NCBI RefSeq assembly: GCF_020982545.1
Contig: NZ_JAJKLK010000019.1
Span: forward strand, 248,001-312,000
Source: Streptomyces sp. MNU76
GTDB taxonomy: Bacteria; Actinomycetota; Actinomycetes; Streptomycetales; Streptomycetaceae
DNA length: 64,000 nt
Direction of reading: 5' to 3'
The notes below the pieces were generated by a model. It had not been told where the DNA came from. It worked only from the letters and a program-made list of their open reading frames with translations, and did not search any database. The position numbers were made by a program, and so were the translations under genes. This document shows, in pieces, positions 16,967-26,774 of the stretch. Numbering within the stretch: the first letter of the stretch is position 1; each line of letters opens with the position of its first letter.

Positions 16967-17821
16967 ATGCCCACCCCTGAGTTGATCTCCCCCCGCTCCG
17001 CCCGCGTCTCCGCGGCCCGGCGGCTCGGGAAGCGGAACTTCCGGGGGAAGGACCGCCTCTTCCTCGCCGAGGGACCGCAGGCCGTGCGCGAGGCCGCCGG
17101 GCACCGGCCGAACGGCACACCCACCCTGGTCGAGCTCTTCGTCACGGTCGACGCCGCGGAGCGGTACGCCGACATCGTCGGCGACGCCCGCACCGCCGGC
17201 GCCCGCGTCCACCTCGCCGACGAGACCGTCATCGCCGACATCTCCACGACCGTCACCCCGCAGGGCCTCGTCGGGATCTGCCGGTTCCTCGACACCCCCT
17301 TCGCGGAGATCCTCGACAGCCGCCCCAAGCTCGTCGCCGTGCTCGCCCACGTCCGCGACCCCGGCAACGCCGGCACCGTGCTGCGGTGCGCCGACGCCGC
17401 CGGAGCCGAGGCCGTCGTGCTCACCGACGCCTCCGTGGACCTCTACAACCCCAAGGCCGTGCGTGCCTCCGTCGGGTCGCTGTTCCATCTGCCGGTCGCC
17501 GTCGGTGTACCCGTGGACGAGGCCGTCGCGGGGCTCAAGGCCATCGGCGTACGCGTCCTCGCCGCCGACGGCGCGGGACAGGACGACCTCGACGACGAAC
17601 TCGACAAGGGCACGATGGGCGGGCCCACGGCCTGGGTGTTCGGCAACGAGGCCTGGGGGCTGCCCGAGGAGACCCGGGCGCTGGCCGACGCCGTCGTCCG
17701 GGTACCGATCCACGGAAAGGCGGAAAGCCTGAACCTGGCGACCGCCGCCGCCGTATGTCTCTACGCGTCCGCCCGTGCACAGCGCGCCTTCGGAGGGTGC
17801 CGCACCGTCACGCCCAGCTAG
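16967..17821 (+). CDS. TrmH/SpoU-family RNA 2'-O-methyltransferase
   Basis: 284 residues. An N-terminal RNA-binding substrate domain (ARVSAARRLGKRNFRGKDRLFLAEGPQAVREA) is followed by a SpoU domain with the knot motifs VLAHVRDPGNAGTVLRCADAAG, WVFGNEAWGLPEE and VRVPIHGKAESLNLATAAAVCLY. It methylates ribose 2'-OH in rRNA or tRNA using SAM; the target base cannot be told. ATG follows AAAGGTG. The position between rplT and pheS is conserved in Streptomyces. Confidence 0.92.
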   Translation: MPTPELISPRSARVSAARRLGKRNFRGKDRLFLAEGPQAVREAAGHRPNGTPTLVELFVTVDAAERYADIVGDARTAGARVHLADETVIADISTTVTPQGLVGICRFLDTPFAEILDSRPKLVAVLAHVRDPGNAGTVLRCADAAGAEAVVLTDASVDLYNPKAVRASVGSLFHLPVAVGVPVDEAVAGLKAIGVRVLAADGAGQDDLDDELDKGTMGGPTAWVFGNEAWGLPEETRALADAVVRVPIHGKAESLNLATAAAVCLYASARAQRAFGGCRTVTPS

Positions 17822-17874
17822 TAGGGTGACGGGCTCGGGGGCCCACTGCACAACGCGAGAGGTGGGGTACGGGG

Positions 17875-19031
17875 ATGAGGGTCGGCACCAGCGGCACACC
17901 GGTGGCACGGGACGTGCGCGCCACATCCGGGGCCCGGCAGGGCGATCTCGCCGAACTGGGCATCGACCCCGACGACCTCCCCGACGGACTGGTCGTGGCC
18001 GACGAGAACGGCCGCGTGATCTGCTTCAACGCCGCAGCCGTCCGGATCACCGCCACCCCCGCCGCCGAGGCCCTCGGCCGCCCCTCGATTGGGCCCTCCC
18101 CTTAGAAGACCTCGAAGGCCGCCGCTGGTGGCAGCTGACCGACCCGTACGGGGGCCTCGCCATCCGCGTCGGACAGCCCGAGCGGAACCTGCTGCTGCCC
18201 GGGGCGCGCGAGATCCTCGTATCGGCCCGCTACATCCGCGGCGAACCCACCGGCCCGGTCCGCCGGGTCGTCGTCTCGCTGCGCGACACCGAGGCCCGGC
18301 GCCGCACCGAACGCAGCCACGCCGAACTCATCGCCACCGTGGCCCACGAACTGCGCTCACCCCTGACCTCGGTCAAGGGGTTCACCGCGACGCTGCTCGC
18401 CAAGTGGGAGCGGTTCACGGACGATCAGAAGAAGCTGATGCTGGAGACCGTCGACGCCGACGCCAACCGGGTCACCCGGCTCATCGCCGAGCTGCTCGAC
18501 ATCTCGCGCATCGACTCGGGTCGGCTCGAGGTGCGACGGCAGCCCGTCGACATGGGCGCGGCCGTCGGACGGCACATCCAGGCCTATGTCGCCGCCGGAC
18601 AGCCCGCCGACCGGTTCCTGCTGCGGATCGAGCAGCCGCTGCCTGATCTCTGGGCCGACCCGGACAAGATCGACCAGGTGCTGAGCAACCTGCTGGAAAA
18701 TGCGGTGCGGCACGGCGAGGGAACCGTCACGATTGACGTCACGGCCACGGCGTCCCCCCGGGAGGGCGAGGACACCGCCACGTCGGTCACGGTGAGCGAC
18801 GAGGGCAGTGGCATTCCGGAGGAGTCCATGAACCGCGTCTTCACCCGCTTCTGGCGGGGCAGCAAGCGCGGGGGCACCGGTCTCGGGCTGTACATCGTCA
18901 AGGGCATCGTCGAAGCCCACGGCGGCACCATCACCGTCGGACGCGCGCCCGGTGGCGGCGCCGAGTTCCGATTTACGTTGCCCGTGGCGGCGCCGGCCTT
19001 TGAGTTCGATCTGCCGCGCAGCGCCAAATAG
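17875..19031 (+). pseudogene. PAS-domain sensor histidine kinase, frameshifted near 18082
   Basis: Residues from ATG 17875 give a PAS start (LPDGLVVADENGRVICFNAAAVRITATPAAEALGRP) in one frame. The continuation LDWALPLEDLEGRRWWQLTDP is in the next frame after the CCCC run at 18081-18084, so one C is missing. The rest is intact: H-box ATVAHELRSPLTSVKGF, N-box SNLLENAVRHGEG, G-boxes DEGSGIPEE and GGTGLGLYIVKG. No membrane segments, so a soluble kinase, and no response regulator gene adjacent. The continuation contains an in-frame TTA leucine codon (18102-18104), making bldA dependence possible. The lesion may be a sequencing error, in which case the gene is active. Confidence 0.8.
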
Positions 19032-19194
19032 GGTGGTGGCGGGCGACGGGAGGGACTGAGCACCACGGGCGCGTTCGTACACCGCCACCCCGTTAGACTC
19101 GGCCTTTGGCACCTTTGTGTCCCAAAAACCGTGACGATCTGTCCACGAGTCGGTACGGGGACCATCCGCCAGCCAATCGGAAGCACGGGAAGAG

Positions 19195-20316
19195 ATGTCG
19201 GCACCGAATAAGTCGTACGACCCTGTAGAGGTCGAGGCCTTGAAACCGGAAGAGATCGAGCGCATGCGGGACGAGGCGCTCGCCGCCTTCGCCGCCGCGG
19301 ACTCCCTCGACGCGCTCCAGGAGGCCAAGGTCGCCCACACCGGGGGCACCTCCCCGCTGGCCCTCGCCAACCGCGAGATCGGCGCGCTGCCCCCCCAGGC
19401 CAAGGCCGCCGCGGGCAAGCTCGTCGGCCAGGCGCGGGGCGCGGTGAACAAGGGCCTCGCCGCCCGCCAGAGCGAGCTGGAGGCCGAGCGTGACGCCCGG
19501 GTGCTGGTCGAGGAGGCAGTGGACGTCACGCTGCCGTACGACCGCGTCCCCGCCGGCGCCCGCCACCCGCTCACCACGCTGTCGGAGCGCATCGAGGACA
19601 TCTTCGTGGCCATGGGCTACGAGGTCGCCGAGGGCCCGCAGGTCGAGGCCGAGTGGTTCAACTTCGACGCGCTCAACATCGGCCCGGACCACCCGGCCCG
19701 GGGCGAGGCGGACACCTTCTTCGTACAGGGCCCCGAGGGCGGTACCGAGTCCGGTGTCGTGCTGCGCACCCACACCTCGCCCGTGCAGATCCGCTCCCTG
19801 CTCGACCGTGAGCTGCCGGTGTACGTGATCTGTCCCGGCCGCGTGTACCGCACCGACGAGCTGGACGCCACGCACACCCCGGTCTTCCACCAGGTCGAGC
19901 TGCTCGCCGTCGACGAGGGCCTGACCATGGCCGACCTCAAGGGCACCCTCGACCACATGGTCCAGTCGCTGTTCGGCGAGGGCATGAAGACCCGGCTCAG
20001 GCCGAACTTCTTCCCGTTCACCGAGCCGTCCGCCGAGATGGACATGCTCTGCTACGTCTGCAAGGGCACCTCCGTCGGCAACCCCGACCGCCCCTGCCGC
20101 ACCTGCTCCAGCGAGGGCTGGATCGAGCTGGGCGGCTGCGGCATGGTCAACCCCCGGGTCCTCACCGCCTGCGGCGTCGACCCCGAGAAGTACAGCGGAT
20201 TCGCCTTCGGGTTCGGCATCGAGCGGATGCTGATGTTCCGCCACAACGTCGAAGACATGCGAGACATGGTCGAGGGTGACGTCCGGTTCACCCGGCCGTT
20301 CGGGATGGAGATCTGA
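19195..20316 (+). CDS. pheS: phenylalanine--tRNA ligase alpha subunit
   Basis: 373 residues. The N-terminal coiled-coil (about 20-110) is followed by the class II catalytic core with motif 2 (VYVICPGRVYRTDELDATHTPVFHQVE) and motif 3 (FAFGFGIERMLMFRHNVEDMR). Forms the alpha2beta2 enzyme with PheT. A short GGGAAGAG precedes the ATG. The 163-bp gap after the kinase gene presumably holds the promoter; no T-box features were found. Confidence 0.96.
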   Translation: MSAPNKSYDPVEVEALKPEEIERMRDEALAAFAAADSLDALQEAKVAHTGGTSPLALANREIGALPPQAKAAAGKLVGQARGAVNKGLAARQSELEAERDARVLVEEAVDVTLPYDRVPAGARHPLTTLSERIEDIFVAMGYEVAEGPQVEAEWFNFDALNIGPDHPARGEADTFFVQGPEGGTESGVVLRTHTSPVQIRSLLDRELPVYVICPGRVYRTDELDATHTPVFHQVELLAVDEGLTMADLKGTLDHMVQSLFGEGMKTRLRPNFFPFTEPSAEMDMLCYVCKGTSVGNPDRPCRTCSSEGWIELGGCGMVNPRVLTACGVDPEKYSGFAFGFGIERMLMFRHNVEDMRDMVEGDVRFTRPFGMEI

Positions 20317-22829
20317 TGCGGGTCCCGCTTTCCTGGCTGCGGGAGTACGTCGACCTGCCGGCCACCGAGACCGGTCGTGACGTCCAGGCCAAGCTCATCT
20401 CGGCCGGCCTGGAGGTGGAGACCGTCGTGCAGCTCGGCGACGGCCTCAAGGGCCCCCTCGTCGTCGGTCAGGTGCTGACCATCGAGGAGCTGACGGAGTT
20501 CAAGAAGCCCATCCGCTTCTGCACCGTCGACGTCGGCACCGCCAACGGCACCGGCGAGCCCCAGGAGATCGTCTGCGGCGCCCGTAACTTCGCCGTCGGC
20601 GACAAGGTCGTCGTGGTCCTCCCGGGCGCCGAACTGCCCGGCGGCTTCGCCATCTCCGCCCGCAAGACCTACGGCCGCAACTCCCACGGCATGATCTGCT
20701 CCAGCGACGAGCTCGGCATGGGCGACGACGGCACCAAGGGCATCATCGTGCTGCCGCCGGAGACCGAGGTCGGCAAGGACGCGATCGAGCTCCTGGAGCT
20801 GGTCGACGAGGTCCTCGACATTGCCGTCACGCCCGACCGCGGCTACTGCCTGTCGATCCGCGGCGTCGCCCGCGAGACCGCCATCGCCTACGGTCTGCCG
20901 CTGCGCGACCCGGCCCTCCTCGACGTCCCCGGGCCGAACGCGTTCGGGCACCCCGTCCAGGTCTCCGACCCGCTCGGCTGCGACCGCTTCACCGCCCGCA
21001 CCGTCACCGGGCTCGACCCGGAGGCGCGCTCCCCGATCTGGCTCAAACGCCGGCTGCAGAAGGTCGGCATGCGCCCGATCTCCCTCGCCGTCGACATCAC
21101 CAACTACGTGATGATGGAGCTGGGCCAGCCGCTGCACGCCTACGACCGGGCTCTCGTCCAGGGCACCATCGGCGTCCGCCGGGCCGAGGAGGGCGAGAAG
21201 ATCGTCACCCTCGACGGCACCACCCGCACCCTGCACGCCGAGGACCTGGTGATCACCGACGAGCGCGGCCCCATCGGCCTCGCCGGGGTCATGGGCGGCG
21301 CCGACACCGAGATCGCCGATCACGACGATGTGGAGAACGCCTCCGTCGACGTCGTCATCGAGGCCGCCCACTTCGACCAGGTCGCCATCGCGCGCACGGC
21401 CCGCCGGCACAAGCTGTCGTCGGAGGCGTCCCGCCGCTTCGAGCGCGGTGTCGACCCGCTGGCCGCGGCCGCCGCCGCCCAGCGCACCATCGACCTGCTC
21501 GTGCTCCTCGCGGGCGGCACCGCCGACGCGGGCGTCACCGAGGTGATCGCCCCGTCCGCGCCCCGCACGATCACGATCCCGGCGGACCACCCGGACCGGG
21601 TCGCGGGCGTGGAGTACGGCCGCGAGACCGTCGTACGCCGCCTCCAGGAGGTCGGCTGTGACGTCTACGGCCAGGACGAGCTGATCGTCACCGTGCCGTC
21701 GTGGCGGCCCGACCTCACCGACCCGAACGACCTCGCCGAAGAGGTCATCCGGCTGGAGGGCTACGAGAACCTGCCCTCCACGCTGCCCAAGCCCCCCGCG
21801 GGGCGCGGTCTCACCCAGCGGCAGCGACTGCACCGCCGGGTCGGGCGGGCGCTGGCCGGTGCCGGATACGTCGAGGCGCCGAACTACCCCTTCATCGGCG
21901 AGCAGGTCTTCGACCAGCTCGGTCTGGAGGCGGACGACCCGGCCCGCCGCGTCGTCAGGCTCACCAACCCGCTGAGCGACGAGGAGCCCGCGCTGCGCAC
22001 CTCGCTGCTGCCGGGTCTGCTGGGCGCGCTGCGGCGCAACGACGGCCGGGGCACGCACGACCTCGCCCTGTTCGAGACCGGCCTGGTCTTCCTCCCCCGC
22101 GAGGAGCAGCGGGTCGCCGTCGCGCTGCCGGTCGACCGCCGGCCCACCGACGAGGAGATCGCGACGCTGAACGCCGCGCTGCCCGAGCAGCCGCGCCACG
22201 TCGCCGTCGTCGTCGCCGGGGCCCGTGAGCAGGCCGGCTGGTGGGGCAAGGGCCGTCCGGCCGACTGGGCCGACACCGTCGAGGCGGGCCGCGCGGTCGC
22301 CCGCGAGGCCGGTGCCGAACTGGTCGTCCGCAAGGGCCAGTACGGTCCCTGGCACCCCGGCCGCTGCGCCGAGTTCGTGGTCGTCGCCGACGGCACCGAG
22401 CGGGTCGTCGGCCACGCCGGTGAGCTGCACCCGCGCGTCCTGAAGGCCCTCGGGCTGCCGGCCCGGACCGCCGCGATGGAGATCGACCTGGACGCCCTGG
22501 AGCAGGTGGGGGACAGCACCCCGCAGGCGCCGAGCATCTCCACGTTCCCGGTCGCCACGCAGGACGTCGCGCTCGTCGTCGACGCGTTCGTACCGCACGC
22601 CGACGTGGAGGCCGCGCTGCGTGAGGGCGCGGGTGAACTCCTGGAGGGCATCCGGCTGTTCGACGTGTACGAGAACGCCGAGCAGCTGGGTGACGGGCGG
22701 AAGTCGCTGGCGTACGCGATGCGCTTCCGGGCCGCGGATCGCACGCTGACCGTGGACGAGGCGTCGGCGGCCCGGGACGCGGCGGTCGCCCTCGCGGGCG
22801 AGCGTACGGGGGCCGTGCTGCGTAGCTGA
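20316..22829 (+). CDS. pheT: phenylalanine--tRNA ligase beta subunit
   Basis: 837 residues, the usual length. Domains in order: N-terminal tRNA-binding OB fold (LVVGQVLTIEEL, VVCGARNF-type), B3/B4 editing domain, B5 domain, catalytic-like core, and C-terminal anticodon-binding FDX domain (PSISTFPVATQDVALVV...FRAADRTLTVDE). ATG overlaps the pheS stop by one base (TGATG), ensuring coupled translation of the two subunits. Confidence 0.96.
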   Translation: MRVPLSWLREYVDLPATETGRDVQAKLISAGLEVETVVQLGDGLKGPLVVGQVLTIEELTEFKKPIRFCTVDVGTANGTGEPQEIVCGARNFAVGDKVVVVLPGAELPGGFAISARKTYGRNSHGMICSSDELGMGDDGTKGIIVLPPETEVGKDAIELLELVDEVLDIAVTPDRGYCLSIRGVARETAIAYGLPLRDPALLDVPGPNAFGHPVQVSDPLGCDRFTARTVTGLDPEARSPIWLKRRLQKVGMRPISLAVDITNYVMMELGQPLHAYDRALVQGTIGVRRAEEGEKIVTLDGTTRTLHAEDLVITDERGPIGLAGVMGGADTEIADHDDVENASVDVVIEAAHFDQVAIARTARRHKLSSEASRRFERGVDPLAAAAAAQRTIDLLVLLAGGTADAGVTEVIAPSAPRTITIPADHPDRVAGVEYGRETVVRRLQEVGCDVYGQDELIVTVPSWRPDLTDPNDLAEEVIRLEGYENLPSTLPKPPAGRGLTQRQRLHRRVGRALAGAGYVEAPNYPFIGEQVFDQLGLEADDPARRVVRLTNPLSDEEPALRTSLLPGLLGALRRNDGRGTHDLALFETGLVFLPREEQRVAVALPVDRRPTDEEIATLNAALPEQPRHVAVVVAGAREQAGWWGKGRPADWADTVEAGRAVAREAGAELVVRKGQYGPWHPGRCAEFVVVADGTERVVGHAGELHPRVLKALGLPARTAAMEIDLDALEQVGDSTPQAPSISTFPVATQDVALVVDAFVPHADVEAALREGAGELLEGIRLFDVYENAEQLGDGRKSLAYAMRFRAADRTLTVDEASAARDAAVALAGERTGAVLRS

Positions 22830-22888
22830 GGTGCCTGAGGGGTGGGGGACTGCGGTGGTACGGCGGCTGCGGGTCGTTCGTGGCTCGT

Positions 22889-22941
22889 CGCGCAGTTCCC
22901 CGCGCCCCTGATGGGGGCGCGAGCCCCCGCACCCCCATCAG
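22889..22941. repeat. interspersed repeat copy 2 with pheT terminator hairpin
   Basis: Contains the family core CGCGCAGTTCCCCGCGCCCC, then a 10-bp perfect stem CTGATGGGGG/CCCCCATCAG (22908-22917 with 22932-22941). It sits about 60 bp after pheT and probably terminates that transcript. Confidence 0.7.
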
Positions 22942-23075
22942 ACCCCCTAGCGGTCACCTCACTCATTCGGGTGACAATCTCGGGTGATCTACCCGAACAG
23001 GGCATGTGGTCGACAGAATCGGACCGGCCTCTCTGGGCCGTACACGCTGTCCGGGCCTGATGGGGGGCCAACGGC

Positions 23076-24074
23076 ATGATTCGCAACAGGGCTGGGGTTC
23101 CTCGTCGGGCGTGGTCCCGGGGGCGCCGCCTGTCCAGTCGGCTCGGGGCCGGGATCGTCGGTGGTGCCGTGGTCCTCGCGGCCGGCACCGGGATGATGCT
23201 GCACGTCAGGCGGAAGTTGCTGCGGGAAGTGCGGCAGGCGCGCGCGGTCGCGGGCGTCGTCCGGAGCGTGCTGCTCCGGCCGCTGCCCGCGCGGATCGAC
23301 GGGCTCGCCACCGCCGCCGCCCAGCTCTCCGCCGACCGGGGCGCGACCGTCGGCGGCGATCTGTACGAGGTGATCGCCACCGAGCACGGGGTACGGGTCG
23401 TGATGGGCGACGTACGCGGCCACGGCCTCGCCGCCGTCGGGACCGTCGCCGCCGTCCTCGGCTGCTTCCGCGAGGCCGTCCACGACGAGGCCGAACTCGC
23501 CGGCGTCCTCGCCCGCCTCGACCGTGCCCTCGCCCGCCATCTCCGGGACGGCGCCCGCACCGAGGCCATGGAGGAATTCGTCACCGTCCTCCTGCTGGAG
23601 ATCACCCCCGACGGCGATCTCCACGCCCTCAACTGCGGCCATCCCTGGCCCTACCTGCTCAGCGTCGGCCGCGCGTCGCCCGTCACCCGGGCCGACCCCC
23701 TGCCCCCGCTCGGCCTCTTCCCGCTGCCCGCCGAGCTCCCGGTCACGCCCTGCGGCCAACTCCTCCCGGGCGAGGCCCTGTTCCTGCACACGGACGGAGT
23801 GGAGGACGCGAGGGACGGCCAGGGCCATTTCTTTCCCTTGACGGCCACGCTGAGGGAAGCCGTACGGGACCGCCCCATCTCGCCTCAGTCGGTGCTCCGA
23901 GCGACCTTCACCTCACTACTCCGCCACACAGCGGGAAGGCCCAAGGACGACATCGCGATACTGGTACTTCGCAACGAACGCGTACGCACGGCGGTTTTCA
24001 GGGGCGCGAGGAACTGCGCGATCAGCCACGACGCACCCGCACCCGACAACCCACCGGTCGCCCCCACCCCGTAG
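23076..24074 (+). CDS. SpoIIE-type PP2C protein serine/threonine phosphatase
   Basis: 332 residues. One N-terminal membrane helix (GAGIVGGAVVLAAGTGMML, about 24-45) precedes a SpoIIE/RsbU-like phosphatase domain with metal-site motifs GGDLYEV, VVMGDVRGHGLAA, TVLLLEI...LNCGHPWPYLL, LFLHTDGVEDAR and KDDIAILVLR. Such enzymes reset anti-sigma/anti-anti-sigma partners; no partner gene is nearby. The last ~30 residues (from about 24000) are encoded by an inverted copy of the interspersed repeat, which has replaced or extended the original C-terminus. Confidence 0.87.
   Translation: MIRNRAGVPRRAWSRGRRLSSRLGAGIVGGAVVLAAGTGMMLHVRRKLLREVRQARAVAGVVRSVLLRPLPARIDGLATAAAQLSADRGATVGGDLYEVIATEHGVRVVMGDVRGHGLAAVGTVAAVLGCFREAVHDEAELAGVLARLDRALARHLRDGARTEAMEEFVTVLLLEITPDGDLHALNCGHPWPYLLSVGRASPVTRADPLPPLGLFPLPAELPVTPCGQLLPGEALFLHTDGVEDARDGQGHFFPLTATLREAVRDRPISPQSVLRATFTSLLRHTAGRPKDDIAILVLRNERVRTAVFRGARNCAISHDAPAPDNPPVAPTP
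24000..24020 (-). repeat. interspersed repeat copy 3 inside coding sequence
   Basis: AGGGGCGCGAGGAACTGCGCG is the reverse complement of the family core with one change. It is translated as part of the C-terminal tail of the PP2C phosphatase (FRGARNCAI). Confidence 0.65.
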
Positions 24075-24296
24075 TCGCCCGGTGTTGCCAGCGCAGCGCC
24101 CCGGCAGGGCCACCGCACTGTACGAGGGGGAGCCGGCGGCCCGGCCGGCCTCTTGGCGAGGGATCCCAGTCAACCTGTCCGAAACTCTCTGCGACAGCGC
24201 GCACACAGTGCGGATTCGGGCGTTCCCTTCACACCCCGTGTGAAGAGGGAGGCGCTACGCTGCGATTCGCCGGCACCGAGCCACCGGAGGGCCTCC

Positions 24297-25637
24297 ATGC
24301 AGCCCAACACCCTGCTCGACGCGATCCTCGACGAGGCCGGTATCTCCCACGCCGGTCTCGCCGCCCACGTCAATCAGGCGGGGCGGGCCCGGGGGCTGGC
24401 GCTGAGATACGAACACACCGCCGTGGCACGGTGGTTGAAGGGGCAGCGGCCGCGAGGGCAGGTGCCCGACCTGATCTGTGAGGTGCTCGCCGGGCGGCTG
24501 CGCAGGACCGTCACCCTCGACGACATCGGGCTCGGCGTGCCGGGCGAGGCCGCCGCCCCGCACGGCGCCGGGCTCTCCGGTTTCGTGGAGCGCGCCACCG
24601 CCCTGTGGCGCTCCGACGAACAGCAGCGGCCCCATGTCCTGGGCGCCCCCGCCGTCACCGGGACCCCCGCCGTGATGCCCGTCTGGGAGTGGGAGAACCC
24701 GCCGGAGGACGTCGACGTCTCCCGTGGGGGACGGCATCACGTCAGCGTGGCCGACATCGAGATGCTGCGCGCCGCCCGGACGCACTACGAGCAGCTGTAC
24801 CGCAAGGCCGGGGGTGTCGCCACCCGCACCCGGATCGTCGGGTTCCTCAACGCCGAGGCCGCGCCGCTGCTGCGGGGCAGCTACACCGACGCCACCGGCC
24901 GCCAACTGCACCGGGCCACCGGGGGGTTGGTCGCGATCGCCGGGATCTGCGCGTACGACTCCGACGCCCACGGTCTGGCCCAGCGCTACTTCCACCAGGC
25001 GCTGCGGCTGGCCAAGGCCAGCGGGGACCGGGGGCTGGGGGCGTACGTGATCGCGCTCCTGGTCAACCAGTCGCTGTTCATGCGGGAGTACCGGCAGGCC
25101 GTCGCCTTCGCCGAGGCGGCGCTGCGCACGGCCGGCACGGACATCACCCCGGCGCTCGCCTCCGATCTGTACGCGATGCAGGCGAAGGCGTACGCGCACC
25201 TCGGCGACGGCACGAGCGCGCTGTCCTGCATCCGGCGGGCGGAGCAGGCCGCCGAGCGCATCCGGCGCGGGTGCGAACCCGATGAGACCGGCTATGTCCA
25301 ACCCGGCCTGGTGAACGTACAGGTGGCGGAGGCACTGCTCAGCCTCGGTGACCTGACGGCCGCGGCGGAGCACGCCGCGGCGGCCGTCGACTCCCCGGCG
25401 CACGACCGGGGGCGGGTGCACCGGCTCGCGATGTTCAGCCAGATCGAACTGCGGCAGGGCAACGCGGACAAGGCGGTGGCCACGGCCGTCGAAATGGCCG
25501 AGCGGGCACGCGGAATGGAGTCCATGCGCCTGCGTGACAGACTGCGGGCGGTCCGCGAGCACCTCGTGCGCAGCGGCTGCGCGGGAACCTCCGAGGCCGC
25601 CGAACTCATCGACGGGGCACTGCGCGTACCGCTCTGA
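24297..25637 (+). CDS. NsdA-like transcriptional regulator (HTH plus helical repeats)
   Basis: 446 residues from the ATG at 24297, chosen because CGGAGGG lies 6 bases upstream; the longer frame to 24153 is rejected. An N-terminal XRE-like segment (LLDAILDEAGISHAGLAAHVNQAG) matches the start of streptomycete regulators related to NsdA. A long helical region follows with TPR-like repeats (about 150-430, for example LAQRYFHQALRLAKASGDRGLGAYV and SDLYAMQAKAYAHLGDGTSAL). Such proteins often modulate development or antibiotic production. Single gene with its own promoter region; no operator recognised. Confidence 0.75.
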   Translation: MQPNTLLDAILDEAGISHAGLAAHVNQAGRARGLALRYEHTAVARWLKGQRPRGQVPDLICEVLAGRLRRTVTLDDIGLGVPGEAAAPHGAGLSGFVERATALWRSDEQQRPHVLGAPAVTGTPAVMPVWEWENPPEDVDVSRGGRHHVSVADIEMLRAARTHYEQLYRKAGGVATRTRIVGFLNAEAAPLLRGSYTDATGRQLHRATGGLVAIAGICAYDSDAHGLAQRYFHQALRLAKASGDRGLGAYVIALLVNQSLFMREYRQAVAFAEAALRTAGTDITPALASDLYAMQAKAYAHLGDGTSALSCIRRAEQAAERIRRGCEPDETGYVQPGLVNVQVAEALLSLGDLTAAAEHAAAAVDSPAHDRGRVHRLAMFSQIELRQGNADKAVATAVEMAERARGMESMRLRDRLRAVREHLVRSGCAGTSEAAELIDGALRVPL

Positions 25638-25733
25638 CGCCGTCCCGGGGCGCGGCGTGCACCGGTTGTGCGCCTGCTGTCACCAAGCTCCTGCTGCGAT
25701 ATTGCCACTTACTCGGCGGAAGGTGGCAGAACC

Positions 25734-26279
25734 GTGCAGTGGACGAAACAGAGCGAACAAACTGTGTACTCGAATCGCTGGTTCAGCGTCAATCTCGCGG
25801 ATGTGGCGTTGCCCGACGGGCGGCACCTCGATCACTTCCTGATACGGCTGCGGCCCGTCGCCGTGGCCACCGTGGTCAACGAGTCGAACGAGGTGCTGCT
25901 CCTGTGGCGGCACCGCTTCATCACCGACAGCTGGGGCTGGGAGCTCGCGGCGGGCGTCGTCGAGGACGGCGAAGCCATCGCCGAGGCGGCGGCCCGTGAA
26001 CTGGAGGAGGAGACCGGATGGCGGCCGGGACCCCTGCACCACCTGATGAGCGTCGAGCCCTCCAACGGGCTCGCCGACGCCCGGCACCACATCTACTGGG
26101 CCGACGAGGGCGCGTACGTCGGTCACCCCGTGGACGACTTCGAGTCGGACCGCCGGGAATGGGTCCCCCTCAAGCTCGTCCCCGACATGGTCGCCCGCGG
26201 CGAGGTCCCGGCCGCCAACATGGCGGCCGCTCTGCTCCTGCTGCACCACCTACGGCTCGGGCAGGACGCCCAGTCCTGA
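25734..26279 (+). CDS. NUDIX hydrolase (ADP-ribose pyrophosphatase-like)
   Basis: 181 residues from GTG 25734 (VQWTKQSEQTVYSNRWFSVNLADV). The Nudix box is complete: GVVEDGEAIAEAAARELEEETGW, with its Arg-Glu-(x)-Glu-Glu metal ligands. It hydrolyses a nucleoside diphosphate linked to a second moiety; the ADP-ribose type is suggested by the upstream WxxxVxxxxxLPDG segment. Cytoplasmic, monocistronic, convergent with the small gene at 26310. Confidence 0.88.
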   Translation: MQWTKQSEQTVYSNRWFSVNLADVALPDGRHLDHFLIRLRPVAVATVVNESNEVLLLWRHRFITDSWGWELAAGVVEDGEAIAEAAARELEEETGWRPGPLHHLMSVEPSNGLADARHHIYWADEGAYVGHPVDDFESDRREWVPLKLVPDMVARGEVPAANMAAALLLLHHLRLGQDAQS

Positions 26280-26309
26280 ATCCCCCGTCGCGTCCCGCCC
26301 GAGGGGTCC

Positions 26310-26567
26310 TCAACGGCCCAGCGCCTGCCAGATGGACACCACCAGGGCGCCCAGGGCCGTGAGGGCCGCCACCGCGGGCAGCGGCCAGCGGGCGTGCTCC
26401 AGGCTGACGACCCGCGCGCTCAGATCGTCCAGTTCCTTGGCGGTCTGCTCGGCGCGGTGGCTCAGCAGGGTGTGCCCGCCTTCGACGCGCGCGTGCGCCA
26501 CGTCCAGACGGCGGCGTAACTCTGCGAGTTCGCCATGGAGCACGGGATGCTCGGGGTCGATGGCCAC
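26310..26567 (-). CDS. small single-helix membrane protein with coiled coil
   Basis: 85 residues from GTG 26567, chosen because AAGGAG is 7 bases upstream; longer ATG starts lack a spaced binding site. A heptad-rich coiled coil (GELAELRRRLDVAHARVEGGHTLLSHRAEQTAKELDDLSARVVSLEH) is followed by one C-terminal membrane helix (LPAVAALTALGALVVSIW). It could be a tail-anchored multimer. Function unknown. Confidence 0.65.
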   Translation of the reverse strand: MAIDPEHPVLHGELAELRRRLDVAHARVEGGHTLLSHRAEQTAKELDDLSARVVSLEHARWPLPAVAALTALGALVVSIWQALGR

Positions 26568-26698
26568 GAGTCCGCTCCTTTCTGTAGTCGTCGTCATCCC
26601 TTGCATGCGCACGTGAAGTCAACTCGCCTGGTGGGCGAGTGGGGAGAGTGTGCGAGCGGCATATGCGTGTCCGCCGCGCACACGGTGTGTGAATACGA

Positions 26699-26730
26699 CG
26701 GGCCCGGCACCTTCTCCGGTGCCGGGCCCG
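26699..26730 (-). terminator. terminator of the 3-hydroxyacyl-CoA dehydrogenase gene
   Basis: Perfect 13-bp stem CGGGCCCGGCACC/GGTGCCGGGCCCG with a 6-base loop, 45 bases beyond the end of the gene at 26775. Confidence 0.85.
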
Positions 26731-26774
26731 TGCGCGAAAGGGAACTGACCGAGCGTAGTCGGACGGTCGGGGGA

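Noticed and set aside
19032..19194. T-box or attenuator before pheS
   Set aside because: No T-box core, specifier loop or T-run terminator could be recognised.
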